A DNA stretch of 7,563 nucleotides from Candidatus Desantisbacteria bacterium CG1_02_38_46. Lineage in GTDB: Bacteria > Desantisbacteria > UBA1551 > UBA1559. Positions 5,096-7,563 of this stretch are shown here, piece after piece. Each line of letters begins with the position of its first letter. Position 1 is the stretch's first letter. Made by a program: the position numbers and the translations under genes. The stretch lies in the NCBI GenBank assembly GCA_001871015.1, contig MNUO01000059.1, forward strand, positions 1 to 7,563. The letters run 5' to 3'. A model generated the notes under the pieces. That model was not told where the DNA came from. It did not search any database and worked only from the letters and a program-made list of their open reading frames with translations.

Positions 5096-5207
5096 ATAGG
5101 TAAAGGAAATCCTGGTGACCTGGCTACCGCAGGCAGGGATTCCAGGTGCTGCCCCGCAACGGTAATCTCCCGATGTAACATCGTGATGAGCCCGGACGAT
5201 TGCCTAT
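5096..5207 (+). ncRNA. Cobalamin riboswitch 2 (short form)
   Basis: A second complete but shorter aptamer. ATAGGTAA (5096-5103) pairs with TTGCCTAT (5200-5207). AAGGAAATCCTGGTGA and GATTCCAGG form the P4/P5 region. The core GTGCTGCCCCGCAACGGTAA is very close to the cobalamin riboswitch consensus. A small hairpin CGATG-TAA-CATCG (5171-5183) follows, then the B12-box equivalent GATGAGCCCGGACGATTGCC. It lacks the long P8-P12-type domain of riboswitch 1, as in short (class II-like) cobalamin riboswitches. The GTGA..GATT loop is split by about 19 extra bases containing CCTG/CAGG. No T-run hairpin follows; the btuB ribosome site is about 20 bases downstream, so control of translation is the likely output. 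Confidence 0.87.
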
Positions 5208-5224
5208 TTTGGAAAGTATTCTCG

Positions 5225-5234
5225 AAAGGAGGAG
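5225..5234 (+). promoter_or_regulatory. Ribosome binding site fixing the GTG start of btuB
   Basis: AAAGGAGGAG lies five bases (counted from AGGAGG) before GTG at 5238. No ATG upstream in frame offers a comparable site, and the GTG start gives a clean signal peptide. CTCC at 5167-5170 within riboswitch 2 could pair with GGAG here, a possible but weak route for occlusion. Confidence 0.82.
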
Positions 5235-5237
5235 AAA

Positions 5238-7256
5238 GTGGATACTAAAAAAATTGGAAGTTTGTGGTTCACGGTTCTGTTTCTGATTTGTTTTTTTGTT
5301 GTGCATGGTTTTGCTTGGGAGCAGGAGTTTGAACTTGAAAGGATTGTAGTGACAGCGACAAAAGGGCAGGAAAGAGATGTGCAATTTATACCTGCGAATA
5401 TCACTGTCATCACATCTGAGGATATTGCTAAGTCAAATGCCAGGACAATACCAGACTTATTGAAATCTGAAGTCGGACTGGTCGTTCGAGATATTCTCGG
5501 CAATGGTGGTCAAGTAAGTGTTGATATCCGTGGATTTGGTGAAGCAGCAGCAATGAACTGCACAATTCTTATTGATGGGCGAAGGATAAATAACATTGAT
5601 ATGGCTAATCCAGACCTCACCCAGATTTCACTTGCTCAGGTGGAAAGGATTGAGGTTTTAAGAGGTGGTGCAGGTGTTCTTTATGGAAATAATGCTGTTG
5701 GAGGTGTGATTAATATTATAACAAAGAAACCAGAAAAGAAGCGATTGAATGCAAGCATATCTTTTAATGCTTTTAATGGAACAGACTTTCGTTTTGGAGT
5801 TGAAGATGTGATAGAAAAATTTTCTTATTCCATAAGCGGAAGCCATAGATTCAGTGGAGGTTATCGCCTGCACAGCGAGATGAATGCAAGCGATGTGGGG
5901 GTGAGAATTGGAGCAGAAGAAAAAGATTCTGTTGTAGGCTGGGATTTGAACGTAGGTTTTCATCGGGATAATTACCAATTTCCTGGTTCTGTAAATCAGA
6001 CAGATTGGGACTCCGGTTATTACTGGAAGACTTATACTCCCTATGATAAAGGAGAATCTACGGATTGGTATTCGAGATTAGTAGTGAAAAAATCCATCCG
6101 AGATTTAAAAACAGAGACAGAAATTTCTCTGCGTAACCGAGATGCAAAATCCTTTTTTGATTCCTGGGGTCTCTTCGACAGGCGATATACCAGGGTTCTT
6201 GGTGCTGGAGAAAAAATTTCCTATAATCTGTTTGGAGTGGATTTGTTAGGCGGGGTAGAATATTATAGTAATTCTTACAACATATCCCCCGATACTCGTA
6301 CGGGAGATCCAACGGCGGTAAATGATGACCAGAGATTGAATCGCTATTCAACAGCAGGGTACTTTCAGGTGATAACACCAACTTTGTTTGACAGGGTGTT
6401 TCTTGAACTTGGAGGAAGAATTGAAGGTGTAAATCAACATTTTGTAGTAGAGAAAACTTCCTCTGATACATTTATTCCAGAAGTTCTGGATGCTCTTTCT
6501 GCTGGTTTAAGTCTGAAAATCTTAGAAGGAACAAATGCCTATGCAAGATGGGCAAAGTCATTTCGACTGCCAACAACAGATGAATACTACACCGGGATGA
6601 AGTATCTTTCCTTAAAGCCACAGAAAAGTCAAGATGTTGAATTGGGAGTGAAATATACTGGCAAAAAAATTGGCGCAAATTTTTCTTTATTCTTGATGCG
6701 AACACAGGATGAACTTTATTTTGATAATGGAGCATACGAGAACAAAAACTATCCTGACCCGACAGTCCGAATGGGTGGAGAATTGCAGGTTAAAGCGCGG
6801 TTGGCTAAATTCGCATCAGTTTCTCTGGGATATACACTTACAGACGCAAGGTTTGACACCGGTGGCACTGGTGTGTATGCCGGAAAGGAAATTCCACTTG
6901 TTCCAAGGCATAAAGGGGATATTAAACTGCTTCTAAATCTGCCACTGGATATAAATCTCGGTGCCAATTGTACGCTGGTTTCAGACAGGTGGTTTGGAAA
7001 TGAGTATCAGCAGACATCTGAAAAAAGGAGACTCCATGGCTATACTGTAGTAGATTTAAAGGTCTCCCGCCAGTTTGAAAACATTCGCTTGTTTGGAGCG
7101 ATTGATAACATAGGTGATATAAAATATGCAGAGTCTGGTTTTACTTGGGATGAATATGATTATACAACATGGCCATTTACTTTTCTTGGCCATCGCTATG
7201 GTTATTATCCTTCACCTGTGCGAAACTTCAGTGTGGGGATGGAAGTGAATATGTAA
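5238..7256 (+). CDS. btuB: TonB-dependent outer-membrane cobalamin receptor (BtuB-like)
   Basis: A 672-residue TonB-dependent receptor, typical length for a 22-strand barrel with an N-terminal plug; it brings corrinoids across the outer membrane using TonB energy. Residues 1-26 are a signal peptide (KK, then LWFTVLFLICFFVV, cleavage likely after HGFA). A TonB box-like ERIVVTAT follows at 34-41. The plug has PANITVITSEDI, DIRGFGE at 96-102 and the hallmark IEVLRGGAGVLYGNNAVGGV at 138-157, then INIIT. The rest alternates strands and loops and ends with RNFSVGMEVNM, a barrel-closing strand with an unusual final Met instead of Phe or Trp. Two cobalamin riboswitches in its leader and B12 genes on both sides support corrinoids as ligand. 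It uses GTG as start. The gene is less A/T-rich than the TA and radical SAM genes. Confidence 0.94.
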   Translation: MDTKKIGSLWFTVLFLICFFVVHGFAWEQEFELERIVVTATKGQERDVQFIPANITVITSEDIAKSNARTIPDLLKSEVGLVVRDILGNGGQVSVDIRGFGEAAAMNCTILIDGRRINNIDMANPDLTQISLAQVERIEVLRGGAGVLYGNNAVGGVINIITKKPEKKRLNASISFNAFNGTDFRFGVEDVIEKFSYSISGSHRFSGGYRLHSEMNASDVGVRIGAEEKDSVVGWDLNVGFHRDNYQFPGSVNQTDWDSGYYWKTYTPYDKGESTDWYSRLVVKKSIRDLKTETEISLRNRDAKSFFDSWGLFDRRYTRVLGAGEKISYNLFGVDLLGGVEYYSNSYNISPDTRTGDPTAVNDDQRLNRYSTAGYFQVITPTLFDRVFLELGGRIEGVNQHFVVEKTSSDTFIPEVLDALSAGLSLKILEGTNAYARWAKSFRLPTTDEYYTGMKYLSLKPQKSQDVELGVKYTGKKIGANFSLFLMRTQDELYFDNGAYENKNYPDPTVRMGGELQVKARLAKFASVSLGYTLTDARFDTGGTGVYAGKEIPLVPRHKGDIKLLLNLPLDINLGANCTLVSDRWFGNEYQQTSEKRRLHGYTVVDLKVSRQFENIRLFGAIDNIGDIKYAESGFTWDEYDYTTWPFTFLGHRYGYYPSPVRNFSVGMEVNM

Positions 7257-7262
7257 TGTAGC

Positions 7263-7337
7263 GCAGGGCTTTACGCCCTGCTAAAAGGGACAGTCCCCCC
7301 TTCTTGCTTTCGCAAGAAAGCAGGGGGGACAGTCCCT
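7263..7337. repeat. Two adjacent palindromes in the btuB-cobA gap, including a GGGACAGTCCC REP-like hairpin
   Basis: GCAGGGC (7263-7269) pairs with GCCCTGC (7275-7281) around TTTAC. Directly after, AGGGACAGTCCCCCC (7286-7300) is complementary to 7323-7337 with one A-A mismatch. Between these arms TTCTTGC (7301-7307) pairs with GCAAGAA (7312-7318), so the whole 52 bases form a long hairpin. Neither stem is followed by a T-run, so a classic terminator is unlikely, though they may slow exonucleases. The same TAGGGACAGTCCCC motif lies in riboswitch 1, so this appears to be a dispersed repeat family. Confidence 0.75.
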
Positions 7338-7352
7338 ATCGAAGGAGCCATT

Positions 7353-7563
7353 ATGAAAAAAGGATTGATTCAAATATATACCGGGGATGGAAAAGGAAAG
7401 ACAACTGCTGCAATTGGACAGATAGTCCGTGCACTCGGGCACAATTTGAAAGTATGCTATATTTCCTTTTTTAAGGACCCTGCAAAATGGAGTTATGGAG
7501 AGATGGGAATCTTGAGAAAATGGGGAGTGGATGTTTACCATTTTGCTACCAAGCACCCATGTT
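7353..7563 (+). CDS. cobA: Corrinoid adenosyltransferase CobA/BtuR, N-terminal part (3' end outside window)
   Basis: The first 70 codons of a CobA/CobO/BtuR-type cob(I)yrinic acid a,c-diamide adenosyltransferase, which transfers the adenosyl group of ATP to Co(I) corrinoids in the cytoplasm. The start MKKGLIQIYTGDGKGKTTAA contains the family's modified P-loop GDGKGKTT (residues 11-18), followed by RALGHNLKVCYISFFKDP and the HFATKHPC region. The ATG follows GAAGGAG (7341-7347) at good spacing and lies just after the hairpin block. Placement behind btuB makes sense: imported cobalamin or cobinamide must be adenosylated for use as coenzyme. It is probably cotranscribed with btuB and therefore under the same riboswitches, unless the intervening hairpins stop transcription. 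The rest of the protein (families are usually near 170-200 residues) lies beyond the window. Confidence 0.95.
   Translation, partial: MKKGLIQIYTGDGKGKTTAAIGQIVRALGHNLKVCYISFFKDPAKWSYGEMGILRKWGVDVYHFATKHPC

Noticed and set aside
5204-5503. Minus-strand ORF of 99 codons over the btuB start
   Set aside because: It is antisense to the signal peptide and plug of btuB and to riboswitch 2, has no recognisable motif, and looks like a shadow frame.
6058-6471. Minus-strand ORF of 137 codons inside btuB
   Set aside because: It is wholly antisense to the barrel-coding region, is low in recognisable motifs, and has no supporting context.
7263-7337. Intrinsic terminator of btuB
   Set aside because: The stems are strong, but neither is followed by a run of T on the + strand. 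The TAAAA after the first stem does not help, so I list it as a repeat.
7281-7556. Minus-strand ORF of 91 codons at the right end
   Set aside because: It runs antisense through the hairpin and the clear P-loop start of cobA, so it is a shadow frame.
1-7563. CRISPR array, tRNA or rRNA genes
   Set aside because: No regularly spaced short repeats, no tRNA cloverleaf and no rRNA-like stretch were seen on either strand.

Overview
This is a cobalamin (vitamin B12) locus on one strand of an A/T-rich genome. A TonB-dependent outer-membrane receptor next to a periplasmic binding-protein ABC transporter shows a diderm (Gram-negative-type) bacterium. The radical SAM enzyme and the corrinoid emphasis suit an anaerobe. 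The several small palindromic repeat elements suggest a genome rich in REP/MITE-like sequences. I cannot place the lineage from sequence alone.

Layout, all on the + strand: 1-323, the C-terminal third of adenosylcobinamide-phosphate synthase (CbiB/CobD); 325-414, a 29-codon ORF that looks like a broken gene start; 411-3132, btuF, a radical SAM gene and btuC, joined by 4-base stop/start overlaps; 3133-3222, a palindromic repeat; 3235-4026, btuD; 4107-4134, a promoter; 4178-4796, a type II toxin-antitoxin (TA) pair between two 66-bp direct repeats; 4736-4932, a full cobalamin riboswitch followed by a terminator (4984-5020); 5096-5207, a second, shorter cobalamin riboswitch; 5238-7256, btuB; 7263-7337, hairpins; 7353-end, the start of the corrinoid adenosyltransferase gene cobA/btuR.

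The genes form one pathway. BtuB takes corrinoids across the outer membrane, BtuF binds them in the periplasm, BtuCD moves them into the cytoplasm, CobA adenosylates the cobalt, and CbiB works in nucleotide-loop assembly or cobinamide salvage. BtuB production appears to be controlled by two riboswitches in series: the first probably acts on transcription termination and the second probably on translation.

The most unusual structure is in the btuB leader. The TA pair sits exactly between two copies of the 5' half of the first riboswitch. Only the downstream copy continues into a complete aptamer. The left edge carries a scar that looks like an earlier toxin copy deleted through an 8-bp microhomology, so the unit half-riboswitch + TA was probably once tandemly repeated. 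The peripheral arm of the same riboswitch also holds a REP-like hairpin whose GGGACAGTCCC motif recurs twice downstream of btuB. A second point of interest is the radical SAM enzyme translationally coupled between btuF and btuC.
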